Source: Agelaius tricolor
Taxonomy: Eukaryota > Chordata > Aves > Passeriformes > Icteridae
Length of the DNA stretch: 64,000 bases
NCBI GenBank assembly: GCA_023055355.1
Contig: JALJCS010000001.1
Span: 68,241,381-68,305,380 of the forward strand
Reading direction: 5' to 3'
Notes under the pieces: generated by a model
The model's input: only the letters and a program-made list of their open reading frames with translations
The model's database searches: none
What the model was told of the DNA's origin: nothing
Translations under genes and position numbers: made by a program
Shown here: piece by piece, positions 27,323 through 39,210 of the stretch
Layout of the letters: the number at the start of each line of letters is the position of its first letter
Numbering within the stretch: the first letter of the stretch is position 1

Positions 27323-28700
27323 CTGTGTGGTTATTCCTGGCTACAGTGCTTAACAGAGCAGGAAAATTTCACTTTTTTGTACAAGCTTTCATACAAACTC
27401 CTTAACAGATGAATGCAACTGTGCATTTGGAGTGTGAAGGGCTGAGGACTTTCCCAGTTGAAGCATGTCAGCTTCTCTAGGCTACTGTTTTGGAATGGCC
27501 TTAGCTTGGTATGGAAATGAAACTTGCTAACATACTGCTCAAAACCAATCACCTGTGGGAATACCTACGTGACTGACAGGGTGGGCAGTCTGAAGTGCTC
27601 CTTGCAGCAAGGGAACTGATCAATCCCTGCAGGCCAAGGACCAGGCACGCAGGCAGGCCAGGGGAATGTGAACATGCTCTGCCTCTGCCTCTGATTTTGC
27701 AACCTTTGCCTTCCTCTGGCACCAGGCTGACACTCCCCCTGTGCACACAGACTTGCATGGCAAGAGCTGTGTGGTTCTGGACATATAAACAGACACAAGG
27801 GCTCTTAAGCCCCACCATTTATAGGTTAGCCAGTTGAAAACATGCTTGTTGGAGATTAAAGGCTTATCTACCTATGTTGCCAAGAAAGCTATCATGAGTT
27901 TTCCAAATTAAATATAAACATTCACCTTACTGTAAATGCTGTGATCAATTATGTTAAATCCTGCAAATAGCTTCTCTGTAAACAAGTATTTTGTTAGTGA
28001 CATTAGAGGTCATCACTGCTGATGCATAGGGATAGACCATTAATTCTGATAATATCAAAACAACTTTCATTCTCTCTTATTAAATTTTAAAATCAGTGCA
28101 TGTGCAAACTGAAGCAACTCTTTAGTAATATCTGTGTTTTCTCAGTCACTAAGTTTTCTACAAATTTCAATGTATCAGGACAAATCATTAAACCTAAGGG
28201 ATGAGAAGACAATTAATAGAAGGAGAACATGATGCCACATCAATAAATTAAAAAAACATTATAAAAATGCATGATCACTAACTGGAGTACTACTTTCCTT
28301 TCTTTTTCTATCTATAGCTCCTTCCAAAAGGAAATAGAAAAATGGTGGCTGAAAAATCAAATTACAATATTTATTGTACCTCATCACACCAGCTGCAAAG
28401 TCTTACCAACACTGTGGTTTTCTGCCCCAGAGATCTTAAACATACAGTGAAGCTCACCAAATTACTGTCAGGCACAGCATTGGTCAAAATACTAAATTAA
28501 GCTTTGATTTTCAGCTAAATGTTGGAAAATTTTTAAAAATGTTAAACAGGAGGGTTAGTTTCTCTGGTAACTGTGCAGTTAGAGTTTAGAGAAATTTAGT
28601 TTAGAGAAATTATCAAGCCACTGGATCTTAAATGAAAGGCTCAAATTTCTACATTGAATTTCTCAGACTGGCACTTAAGGATACAACTTTCTTATTGTTC
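27323..28700. other. Unique non-coding sequence
   Basis: No gene was found. The 27590-27840 part is locally GC-richer and open in several frames on both strands, which reflects composition rather than coding. At 28583-28612 a 15-bp unit (AGTTTAGAGAAATTT and a one-base variant) is tandemly duplicated. Confidence 0.5.
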
Positions 28701-29136
28701 TAACCATCCACTCATCAAATCCATCTCTCTCCAATGTGTAGAGAAGGATGTTGTGGGTGACCATGTCAAAGGCTTTACAGGAGTCCAGACAAATGATGTC
28801 TGTAACTCTCATCTGCTCCTGGAGTCCCTGCAGCACAGAAAGCCTCTAGGCTGCTCAGGCAGGTCTTGCCCTTAGTGAAGTTGTGATGGCTGTCCCAGAT
28901 CTTTTCCCTGCCCTTCGCGTGCCTTAGAACAGCTGGTAGGAGAATTTGTTCCATGATCTTTCCAGACACACAGGGGAGGCTGACAGGTTGGTAGCTCCCC
29001 CTTTCTATGGGTACAGTCACCTGGGTTTTCCCCTGATTGCCGTGACTTATCAGGGAGAGTGACTTGGCAACTACATCAGCCAACTCTCTCAGGACTCTGG
29101 GGTGCATCTTATCAGGCCTCATGGACTTATGCACTG
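28701..29136 (-). pseudogene. Decayed CR1 ORF2 reverse-transcriptase fragment
   Basis: Read on the minus strand from 29134, the frame begins with the residues PRVLRELADVVAKSLSLI, matching the conserved start of the CR1-clade reverse-transcriptase region. It continues in-frame with YQPVSLPCVSGKIMEQILL and later FTKGKTCLSSL, both recognisable CR1 RT blocks. Between them the 'GE.PGD' segment is readable only in another frame. After the open frame's normal similarity ends, a further frame carries IICLDSCKAFDMV, which corresponds to the RT box containing the 'DFSKAFD' motif, and then HNILL. At least two frameshifts therefore break it, and the stretch up to the YADD-type catalytic box is absent. 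It is an internal piece with neither the 5' end nor the 3' tail of CR1 visible beside it. It is dead and not a host gene. Confidence 0.9.
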
Positions 29137-31173
29137 AAGAATTTTAATATCACAGTTGAGTCTAAGTGATTTAGGAATTCCCCAAAAATACCTTTGAGTC
29201 ACCAGGCCTTTTTGCTAATAGGTGCCAAAAACAGTCTGGAGCCTAATTTCTGCACACTCAGTCTGCCTACTCATATGGAATTCTGAAGTAAAAGTTTTCT
29301 GCCACTTTCTTTCTGACAGTCCTGGTTTTATCTTTTTTATGTGCTTGTCTCATTGCCATTTGCTACACCCCATGTTTCCACCTTTGCTCAACCCCCTCCA
29401 TGTGCAGTGTCTGCTGAGGAAAGGATTAGCATTCCAATCTAGTCCAAAGAGCTGGAGCAAACAAACAAAAAAAAAAGTTAGCATTGTCACTAGTTTCTTG
29501 ATGATCTTTTGACATGCTTGGAATAGTTTACTTAAGCCATGTAGATAAGTAAATAACCTACCAGGTAATGCATGATGTTTGAGTGTGTAACAAAAAGAAA
29601 AAATTGCTTTGACTTCTGATTAAAGGCAATAAAACTATATCACTGAGAAAGGAGAGTGAGATTTAAGAAAGTGATTTCATGTGAAAAAAAGACCAGGTGT
29701 GCATTCCAGGACAATTTTATATTTTGGATGCAAAATTATTACATTTATTAAATTATATTAAATTTGCTTTGTATGCTTACTAGATGTTGCCTATAGCTTG
29801 TTGTCATTGCTAAACCAAACAGTTTAGCAATACTACATCTTTTTCATGCTGGAAGAGGAAGTAGGAGATTAGTTTATAAGAAATAAATTGCATGAAGTTA
29901 CAAGAGAAATCATAAAGGTTTCCAACATGTAACACACTGGAGAGAGATTGTTTTGTGCAGCTTTTAGTGTACATATGAGTGTACATAATGTGTTTTCCTT
30001 AGGAGCTCAAAATGTATTTTATTTGGTTTTTTCATTAATTGAAAAACAGGCCTTTAGTGCTATGTATTGTAATCTTTACATTTGGAGTTTATTTGTTTGG
30101 GTTTTTTTTTTGTTTTTTCCTAATAATCTTTCAACAGAAAAATCTCTGCTCTTATAGGATATATTAACCTGTGCCTTCTCAGTGCTAATTGTTAATTATG
30201 GCTTTATGGGTTGTGTGCAATTTTCTGTAAAGATTTCTTCTATTGTCCCAGTGAGCCACTTCACATAGATTACACGAAACATGTTAGGGGTGGATATGAT
30301 CTGATTCTAGCTTGCATTTGAAAACCTGTACCTTCAGCAGAATTTGTGTTGGACTTTGAATGGAAGAGTCCACTCTTATGAATCTGAGAAACATGGCAGG
30401 AGTTAAAAGAAGGCTGACAGACATGTAGACTAAGCCATGACCTAAACTACAGTTTAAGGACTGTTTTCATGTAATGTAAGCTGTATAGCCCAGGAGCCAT
30501 CTGAATTCTGAGCTCAGTGAAAGTTTCTCTCACCATTTTTTTTAGTTATGTTTTTATTATTTTGGGTAAAGAGGCAGATTTAGTGAAATCAAAACATTTC
30601 AAGAACTTGTTTTGCCAAATCTTTACTTGACAAATGTAAACATTCCAAAAATTCCCTGTGACTAACTTTGACACATTTTTAAAATTATATGTTGCCGGTT
30701 GAGAACTGGAATGATTTCACAATTTAGAAAAACACTTAATTTAATTTGTTGTCATTAGAGAAAAAAATCCAGCCTCAAACTCAAACCAAGAAAACAAGAC
30801 ACTGTGATTTTCTTGACTTCACGGGATTTCACAAGAACTTTTTTTATTTGTTTAATGAAAAAAAAGATCCAAACAACAACATTTAAGCTTTTCTATGTGC
30901 GACCATCTAGTAAGCCAAAGGAATAATGTTTTCATCCTGCTTGACAACCCATTAACAGTTTCACTTCCCTTTCCTCCATGGGTAGGAGGAGGAAATGTAG
31001 GTGTCAGACCAGAGGAGTTCCTTCAGACTCTCTGCAACATGACCATGGGATAATTGACCTTGAAAGCAAGAGCCTTTGACTAAGCAGTGACATAGCTGTG
31101 GAAATCTCAAGGTGGTGAGACAATCAATTGCATACAAGGATGAGCAGATGAAGTAGCAGCTCCTTTTTAATTC
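29137..31173. other. Unique AT-rich non-coding sequence
   Basis: No gene was found. The first 100 bases might be further decayed CR1 body, but I cannot support that. T-rich runs occur near 30101-30118 and 30536-30544. Confidence 0.5.
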
Positions 31174-31203
31174 TTTTTTTTTTTTTTTTTGGGGGGGGGG
31201 GGG
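31174..31203. repeat. T17-G13 compound homopolymer
   Basis: Seventeen T are followed directly by thirteen G on the plus strand. The G-run is long enough to form a G-quadruplex. Run lengths should be treated as approximate because long homopolymers are error-prone in sequencing and assembly. Confidence 0.9.
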
Positions 31204-31302
31204 CTTTATTTATGTGATAATTGAAAATAGAAAAGTTGTATTTTTGTATTTTTCCTTCATCTTGTGTTCAGTAACTGCTGCTTCTCCCCTCCTTCCCCTA
31301 TC

Positions 31303-31359
31303 AAAAAAAAGGGAAAAAAAAAGGAAGAAAAAAAAAGAAAGAAAAGAAAAGAGAGAGGG
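31303..31359. repeat. 57-nt uninterrupted purine tract
   Basis: Every base from 31303 to 31359 on the plus strand is A or G: A-runs split by GGG, GG and single G, ending in GAGAGAGGG. Long homopurine-homopyrimidine tracts can form triplex DNA and are prone to slippage. It follows the T17-G13 run by 100 bases. Confidence 0.9.
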
Positions 31360-32999
31360 TTAAAGTTATGCTAGGATTTTGTGCCATGGATAAAATCCAG
31401 GCCCCTCCTCTGCGACTTCAAAGGGGCCATTTGCAGTGGAATGAGTGTCATTTGGTGGTGGAAGCAGGAAGCTATTTGAGCAAGAGGCACGACATAAATG
31501 AGACCAAGAGGCACGGGAGCAGGACCTGAGGACTGGTGTAGAAGGATTTCCACCTATGAGAGCACACAGGTTGTTTCAGCTGCTGGGATACAGGAGGCAA
31601 TTTCAGGGCACTTGCTGCTCTCCTGGGAGGGGAGTTCACTTCTCTTGGCTCTGTGCCCTCTTTCCCTGCAACCCCTGTAAGTGCTGAGCCTGGGCACAAG
31701 GGCTGATGTTCCAGTTCAATAGCATACAGAGGACCATCACACTGAAACTAGGTGTGTCCCAAAGTTCCCTTTCTCTTGGGAAAATCTGACTTCACCTCCT
31801 GCCCTAGCTCATACAGTTCTGAAATGAACCACAGAGCCTCACTTGTGCTTTATTTAGTTTAATGAGCCAAAAAGAAAAATGCCTTTCCTTCCCCCCAAGA
31901 AGTGGATTTTTACTTTCATAAAGACAGAGGGACCTATCATATTCATTGCTTCATACAAAAAACATCACTATATAACCCTTTTCCATCCTCACTCTTTTGT
32001 TTGTGTGCAGGTTTTTTTGTGTGTAATTTATCAAAGTTTTGCTTGTCTTATATTTCTGCAGGCCTCATTTAGATACAATGCGTACATGCCTTACATGTTC
32101 CTGTAGACAGTGATGTATTTGATCTGCTGGCCTGAGATATGCATTTCTTTCAGAAGCCCTAATGTAAACACTGGAAGTAGTTTATGGCTGTGAATCAGCA
32201 TCCAATGGCCATGATGATTTAAGGCTATGAAGAAGTGACATAAAAAAACCCCTCCTGCACTCCAACTCAGAGTCTTAAGGTGGTTCTCTACTCCATTCTT
32301 GAAGCTACAACTAGAAATACTATAAAAAAGAGCTTCTGGATTTCTTCTTTTATTCTTCTTCTCTTTTACTTTCCTTATTTTTTCAGTTTTGGTCAAGCAG
32401 AGGGAAGTATTTTTCTGCAGTGTTGACTTTTTTTCTGTGCAGCATACTTGGAGCTGAAATAGAGTCCTGCTGACAGGATTTAATATGAGGAAGTTTTGCA
32501 ATATGCTTTACAGCTGGTGTAAAACTTGGTGAATGTCAGAAGGTAACTGCTGTGATAAACTAGTTAGGTATTGTTGAGCATATTATTTGAACAAGATGCT
32601 TTCTCCTCAAACAAACACTTTATTTGGTGCAGGGTTCTTTCAAGATATCCATCCTAATTGTTAAAATCTACCATTTAACCAGCAAAGTAAGTTTATGTGC
32701 ACTTTAAAGAAGTGGCAGACACAATCCTTGAGAATTGTATTCTGTTTCCAGTGTTCATCTGCAAATAAAAAAGTAATTAATTGCTTCTTTTTTTTTAATA
32801 TGAATTTGTCCTAAAAATCTGAAATGGTTAAGAGTGACACCAAGCAGCTAGAAAAAAAAGGGTGTTGTGTTTTGCTTTGTTTTCAAAAGGATTTGAAAAG
32901 TGAAACCTGCTTTTGTACATCTTGTTAGCACATTTCACTATAGTTGGCAGTTTGTCAAGGATGAAAAAATATGTTTGTTTTAGCTGGCAAAGCTTCTTA
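31360..32999. other. Unique non-coding sequence
   Basis: No gene was found. The 136-codon open frame at 32091-32501 (minus) is rich in Lys/Ser and matches no family I know. 31480-31700 is moderately GC-rich and open on both strands, with no recognisable product. Confidence 0.5.
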
Positions 33000-33271
33000 G
33001 TGTATTGGCCTGAGCAGAGTTCGGAGCATCTGGATACCTGGAGTTTATTCCCAGCTGTGCTGCGGCTTTGTTGAGTGACTCTGAGCAAGCATCTCTTTGC
33101 CTCTTTGCTGCCTGCTTCCCTCCCATGTAGTTCCTTGTGTCCAGTCAGCTGGTGAATGCTTGAGCAAACACTTTCAAGAGATTTTTATCTGTACAGCACC
33201 TAGCACAGCTGACTCCTATCTCACTTGGGATCTGCAGGTGCTTCAGTCATGCAAGCAGTAGCAGCAAAATT
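33000..33271 (+). mobile_element. Ancient MIR/CORE-type tRNA-derived SINE relic
   Basis: Several blocks match, in the right order, the pattern of old amniote tRNA-derived SINEs. 33028-33054 resembles the 'gagacctgggttctattcccagc' box-B region (here ACCTGGAGTTTATTCCCAGC). Next come a GAGTGACTCTGAGCAAGC stretch near 33072, corresponding to the family's 'tgtgaccttgggcaag', and TCTCTTTGCCTCTTTG. After a less clear middle, TCTGTACAGCACCTAGCACA at about 33188 resembles the conserved LINE-derived 3' segment, followed by a decayed AATTAATAATG tail. The comparison is from memory. Divergence is high, as expected for an element predating birds. A box A cannot be placed with certainty. Confidence 0.6.
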
Positions 33272-33316
33272 AATAATGTCTAATAAAGTTAGACATTAAC
33301 TTTATTAGACATTATT
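33272..33316. repeat. Perfect 20-bp inverted repeat with 5-nt loop
   Basis: The left arm AATAATGTCTAATAAAGTTA (33272-33291) and the right arm at 33297-33316 are exact reverse complements separated by GACAT. The structure lies on the AT-rich tail of the old SINE at 33000-33271. It could extrude as a cruciform or fold as an RNA hairpin. A likely origin is template switching that copied the tail back in inverse orientation. Confidence 0.9.
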
Positions 33317-33381
33317 TTCACCGTGTTTATGAGAAGAGAATGAAGTAAGTGATAAATGAAAATGTTTCCTTTGTTCCTTTA
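33317..33381. other. Short spacer
   Basis: 65 bases without recognisable features between the hairpin and the T13-(TG)n repeat. Confidence 0.5.
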
Positions 33382-33391
33382 TTTTTTTTTT

Positions 33392-33422
<31 letters not shown>
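33382..33422. repeat. T13-C-(TG)n microsatellite
   Basis: Thirteen T and one C are followed by about 13 uninterrupted TG units. It is long and pure enough to be length-polymorphic. Confidence 0.93.
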
Positions 33423-36400
33423 ACATGTTTCCAGAGTCTTTCAAAGACTGGAAAAGACAAATCTCTGTTAGCTACAATGCAGCCAGGGAACACCATGGCC
33501 TTCCCTGTGACTCTCACTGTGTGTCCTTGCAGTCCCAGAGTCTAAACAGATTTATTGGGTTTTTTTGCCCTTCTGGACAGGAGGGGAGTTGAGCAAAACC
33601 AGAGACACAGCTGAAGAATAATCAGTGATAAACATTAAATAGCTACTGATTGTTTCAGTTTCTCTGTAGTTCTCCTGGGTGTACACGACGAAGCAATTCC
33701 TTGTGCACATCCGAGGGGCAAACTGCTACAAGTATGGAAAAGTTAGACACAACCCCAAACCTATGAGTCACTGCTAATATTACGCAAATAATCCATCATG
33801 TTTTATTATTATTTTATTATGCATGTTATAGCCAGCAGATTGCCTATTTTCTTTTCTTACCCATCCTCAAATGGGTTTTGAGTCATCCACATAGGCTGTT
33901 TTGATAACAGTTTTACTGCATCAGCCGAAGCCATGTTATTCCTTCTTATGGGTGTGAAGGAAAGTCAAACCAGGCCAGAAGCTGAGCTTGTGGATGCAAT
34001 TATAAGTGATCAGCAGTGTTTCCCTAACCTACTTCTTTTTGTTGCTCTCTTGAGCACTACAAGATTTGAGACTCGCTCTATGGTCAGTGTTGAATGCGTT
34101 TGCCTCCAGTGCAGGGTCCTCGTGGCAGTGTTAAGCCCCCGTTAGCGCTTCCTATGACATGCTGACTTTGCTGGACAGCAGTTTTGTACTGCAGCTCAGA
34201 GTAAGTGTGAATGCGAAGAGTGGATGGCACTTCACACAAAATGAAAACTATTTCACAACCTGAACTAAATCCTGAAAACTTGGAGGATTATTTCCTCAGT
34301 TCATGCTGAGCATGTGTTTTTCTGAGCTGCAGACTTAATTCAGATCCCAAAATAAACAATTATTGCTTCAAAAGTGTTATGTTGTTAATGATTCCAACAG
34401 GATCTGCTGGTTCAGTATTTCAAATTAAGTGATAAGGGCTTGGAAAGCTAACTGTAGGCAATTATTCCAGAAAATTTTGGACAACATCCTGTAACAATAT
34501 TAAATATTCAGGATTAACAATCAACTATTCAGGAACACATTTGTATGATGTGTAGTAAACAAGATGTGAGATCATGCCGAGAATGAGTACCAAAGGAGAG
34601 TATTGAAAAAATATTCTTAAATGTTCTTAAATCTGTATTAACAGAAGTAAATGAAACCTAGATAGCTAATGTTTTCTTATGTTTCCCTCACTTTATTCTG
34701 AAGTTTTAGTATTATTTCAGTGTAGGCTTTTTCTAATAAAATGTACACTGGCCCTTTGTTATACTGAGTTATTAATTAAATATGAAATCATAAAGTATAT
34801 TTAGAAAAAAAAAAAGTTAAAATTAAAAGGCAGTAATCAACCAACTGTAGTCCTCTGTGACCTGTTAACCTTGCTCTTACAAGCTTGGTCACTTGCAGTC
34901 TATTTTACTAATTCAAAGAATTTACAACATGTCTCTCAGCCATTTCCAGGAATTTGAAAGAGCTTTTTTGTTTATTCTCACTTCCAACAGGCTTCTTCAC
35001 AAAATTCTTCAAAATATACCAAGGCCTTTTTCTCCTCTGAAACAAAACTTTAGGCACCTAAAAATAACAATCTTCTTTAATGGGCTAATTAGTGCATCAA
35101 ATTATTGCTCAAGCCCTTTATCTGAGACTTTGGGTAAAATCCAAATGGAAATGAGCTTGGCCGGTGCATTTTAACCTACATTTGTCTGCCTCACAAAGTC
35201 ACCACACGATTTAGCCCAGTTGGCAGCTCTGGGGCAGAGACAGGCAGGGCTGGCATAGCTGAGATGCTTCAGGAGGGGAGGACCGCAGGACTCTGACAGG
35301 AGTGCGGACGGACGCACGCTCTCGCTGCCTTTCCTCCCCTGGGTGTGCTTCTAGTCCCTGCTCCCCCTTCCAGCCTGGCAGCAGCATCTGCTGGGCTCTG
35401 GTTATTTGGGACTTGCAGTAAAAGTGGTTGTTAGGAAAGCACATAAAGCATCCTGAACACGGACATGCTGCAAAATGAGTAACAGCCCACTTCCAAAGCA
35501 GAAGAGGCATTCTCGGCTTGGTCCCGTTATTTACAGCTTGTGCCAAGCCATGCAGTGCTCAAAAACCTCTCTTGCCAGTGTGGCCACTCCAGGAGGCCAT
35601 TCCCAGGACGTGCACTCATGGTGTGGCAGTGGTGTGAGCACAGTGTCCTGTTAGAGCTCCTGGTCTGAGGGGTGTGGGCTCTCCTGCAGGCTCTGGAGTA
35701 AGGGTAGTGATGGTTTGACTGCTTTGGCTGCTCCCCAGGACAGCCCTGATGAGGAGATACAGTATCTCAAGGAACCATCCTGTTACAAAACCATAAAATA
35801 AACAAACAAACCAGGATATTTTAGGTTCTGAGCTATTGCATCACAAAAATGGCTGGAGAGGAGGTTGTCTCTCAAGCCAACAGTGAAAGAGTGGACTTAC
35901 ATGCACAAAAAAAACCTTTTAGAATTCTGACCAAAGCCACAATTGCATAACCTCTATGAGATATCAGAGACATTGGAGAAATTCCTCCTTCAGTTACAAA
36001 CCACTGTATTTTTTCACTTTTTTTCTGACACCTGATTGCAAGATCCCTGTGATGTTGTGTATCTCACTGATAGCACAATCCTGGATAAGCTTGATAACTT
36101 GTAACACAATAAAATCAGCAGGCAGAAAATAACTGTCAATCCATCAAGGACAGGATGAAACATCCCTAAAGAATGAGGTGGGGAGGAGGGTAGGCACAGC
36201 TTTGCAAAGCAACAAATAAACTTTTGCAGAGCTCTGAAAACAGCTTATATTTTTAAGGAACAGAGGTGAATAAAATCAAAGCCTAAAAGCATTAATAAAT
36301 TCTGTCTCATTACTCAAGGGAAGAAAACAGGGCTTGTGCAACTATATTTTCTTGGAAAAAAAAAACTACAGATAAGCATTATCTATTTTATGACTTGTAA

Positions 36401-36457
36401 AATATTTGGTAGAAAAAAAAATTGCCTCATGTTTTTATTTGTCACTGAAGGCTCATA
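33423..36457. other. Unique non-coding sequence, partly GC-richer
   Basis: No gene was found. 35200-35720 is GC-richer than its surroundings and has a local cluster of six CpG in about 41 bases (35284-35324), but it is not long enough for a CpG island. AT-rich blocks with TAATTA-type motifs occur at 34760-34800 and 35078-35110. A110-codon open frame at 35211-35546 (minus) matches no family I know. Confidence 0.5.
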
Positions 36458-36504
36458 AATATATCAGTATACTTTTATTTAGTCAAAAAGTATACTAATA
36501 TATT
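36458..36504. repeat. 19-bp inverted repeat with one mismatch
   Basis: The left arm, 36458-36476, contains CAGTATACTTTT. The right arm, 36486-36504, is its reverse complement apart from one base. The spacer is 9 nt. A further partial copy of the core, TTAGTATACC, follows at about 36506-36515. Confidence 0.85.
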
Positions 36505-36616
36505 TATTAGTATACCCTGCAGATTTTTGTCATGCTCCTAAAAATGTCTTGCAAAATATCCATGGAATATGCAGAAACATTTTCATTGACAAAAATCCAG
36601 TAAATCCTTCTTATTT

Positions 36617-36646
36617 ATTTTTAATGGATCCATTTTTAATGGATCC
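36617..36646. repeat. 15-bp perfect tandem duplication
   Basis: The unit ATTTTTAATGGATCC occurs twice without spacer. This is probable slippage. Confidence 0.9.
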
Positions 36647-38775
36647 ACTCTAGAAATGTACTTCAGGAGGGACACTTAGTCTCATATAAGATAGTGAGAA
36701 GATATTCCCAAAAGCAGAATAAAGAGGGAAATAATTTCGTTTACTTTCATTTTATTTTCACATAAGCCTACTAGTGAGAGCATTTCCAAGGTTTCTTCTG
36801 TTTTCCATTAAAATCCCTCTAAAGAAGTAAGTGTTATGCTTTTATATGATAGAAGTTGTCCCTTCATATCTAGGGCCAGAATATTTGGATAACAAGCTTC
36901 TGCTGAGGTAAAAAATAATACCAACTGCTATATTCCTTTTAATAGCTACCAAAATCCTGCAGATTTGACATACACATGGAAGATGAAAAATAGAAAATTT
37001 TTAAAAATATGATTTTAAAAGAACAGCAGCATTTATACCTTTATTTCAATTCAATGAGGGCAAAAGAAAACTAATTTTTGAGGGAAGCATTTTCATTATT
37101 GTTTCAATTTTTTTATTAAATTATATTTCAAAATGCACCTGGAAAATTACATTTCTTGTTCAGCAAATTGCATCTTCTGGTTAGAAGATGTGCATTTGGA
37201 GAAAAACACATTTATCTCTCACTTATACCCAGTACTCTCATGCAACACAGCCAAGACAGTTTGTATTTATATTCTTGTTAGTATTTCAGCTTATTAAAAA
37301 TGTCAGTGCAGGCAATGCAGGGTTTATTTAATTAACACCTCCCTCCCAGGACCAGCTACCCTCAAAAATCTTTGTCAGCTACCTACCTTGTCAGTAGGGT
37401 GCTTGAAAAACCTGGATTAAGACAAGGTAGATGTCACGGCTAAGGTGGTCAGGGAGCTGATACATAAAACCAGGCATATTTTTCCAGATCCTTGACTTTT
37501 TACAGTATTCCTCATTGCTCACTCCTTACATTTTCTTTGAAGTCAGGATTGTGCAGTAGTGCAGTAGGTTATCCCAAGGAAGTGGGGGACGCTTTACTAG
37601 GGGCACAATGGCCTCTTTAGGACAACAGTCAGCTCTCAGTGAAAAAGGTACCATGAAGCTTTCATGTGGCACCCCTTGCAGCCCTATTTTCTGACATTCT
37701 GGGACTGTCTCATTAGTTTTGTGAATACCTATAAGCAATTGTGGATCCAGCACAATTTTGCCTCAAGTGAGAGAATCATTAACAAAGCTGAGTCAAGCTA
37801 TAGCCTAGGCGCATGTGAACAGGTTCCATATCCAGAACTGAGAAAGTAGGCAAAGGTCTGCACCAGACTCAAGAAAGGCAAATCTCACTTAAGTGTGAGA
37901 TACCTCTCTTTTTATATCTAGGTGGCTGACTAGTGCAAAGTACATGAACTAAAAGAAGACTTCTTGGTACATCTAGCCAGAAAAATGACAGGACTATTCA
38001 TGCAGCCTCATGTGCTCCATGGAAATCCAGTATTTCCAGTGCTGTAAAAGTACTGAGAAATGGTTTTGTGTAATCTGATGAATTATGGATGATGGCAGTT
38101 ACCTGAATATTGGGAAGAGGTTCAGAACTAGGTTACAGAAATCCCATTAAGATAAAACCTGGAAGAAAGACATAAGACTAATTTAATTGTTTTCATTACG
38201 TCAATCTCTAGGAATGCTAAGCTTCAAGCAAAAGTAAATTGTTTAAAAGACAAACATTTAGAAGACACAACATAAGAACTAAACAAATAAGAAATTACTG
38301 ATCTCCTGGTAATAGTGGCAAGTTTTGTGAACAGGTTTACTAAGGTTTAAACAGTTATTTTCTATTATTTCAAGAATCAGACTTAAGGTAGAACATACCC
38401 AAAACATTTGTACTTTAGAGATTCTACGACCATTCATAATATTGCAGAGAGCAAAACATTGGTGCTGACTGTGACTGTCGTTGCTCACAACATGCTACAT
38501 TATTATTGTCCTTTTTAAAATCCACAGAATTTTACCAAGAGTTCTGCCCTGTTATATTGGTTGTTTGCCAGTAGGGATGGTAAATTACTTAAACATCTAA
38601 GTAGTTGATTAAATATTGCTTTGCTTCCTTAATAGATGCTTTCTGAAGTGACAGCTGTAATCAAGGAGATTTGTCTGGACCTTCACTTTGATAAAATGAG
38701 CACTAATAAGGTTGTGGAAATAAGGATGTGGTGCCCTTGCACCAGAGCAACATGTACCAGTTGATGTCACTGTAT
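36647..38775. other. Unique AT-rich non-coding sequence
   Basis: No gene, RNA or recognisable mobile element was found. Confidence 0.55.
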
Positions 38776-39210
38776 ATCACATAGAATTAGTTAGGTTGGA
38801 AAAGACTTGAGAAATCACCAAGTCCACCTATGACCAAACACCACCTTGTCACTAGACCATGTCACTAAGTGCCACATTGAGTCCTTCCATAAATACCTCC
38901 TGGGATTGCCACTCCATCACCTTCCTGGTCAGCCCATTCCTGTGTGTAATCACCCTTTCTGTGAAGAAAGCCCTCCTAATGTCCAAACTAAACCTTTAGT
39001 GATGCAGCTTGAAACAGGCCCTTTCACCCTGTCACTTGAAGCCTTGGAGAAGAGGCTGAAGCCCAATGGCATTCAACCTCCTTTTGAGTAGTTGCAGAGC
39101 GTAATGGCACTCCCACAGCCTCATTTTCTCCAGGCTCCCTCAGCCTGGAAAACTCACAGCCCCAATTCCCTCAGCAGCTTCTCATAGGGCTTGTCTTCTA
39201 GGCACCTCAT
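38776..39210 (-). mobile_element. CR1 3'-terminal fragment, about 430 bp
   Basis: A minus-strand CR1. In plus-strand order it shows the reversed tail ATCACATAGAATTAG, TTAGGTTGGAAAAGACTTGA, CACCAAGTCCACCTATGACC, GTCACTAAGTGCCACATTGA, a TTTCTGTGAAGAAAGCCCTC block near 38958, GGAGAAGAGGCTGAAGCCC, and CCTCAGCCTGGAAAACTCAC near 39140. These are the 3' UTR and the last part of the element, in a subfamily close to the 49611 copy. The open frame across it is incidental. Confidence 0.93.

Noticed and set aside
32091..32501. 136-codon minus-strand open frame
   Set aside because: No recognisable domain; a Lys-rich part simply reflects a T/C-rich plus strand near 32340-32395.
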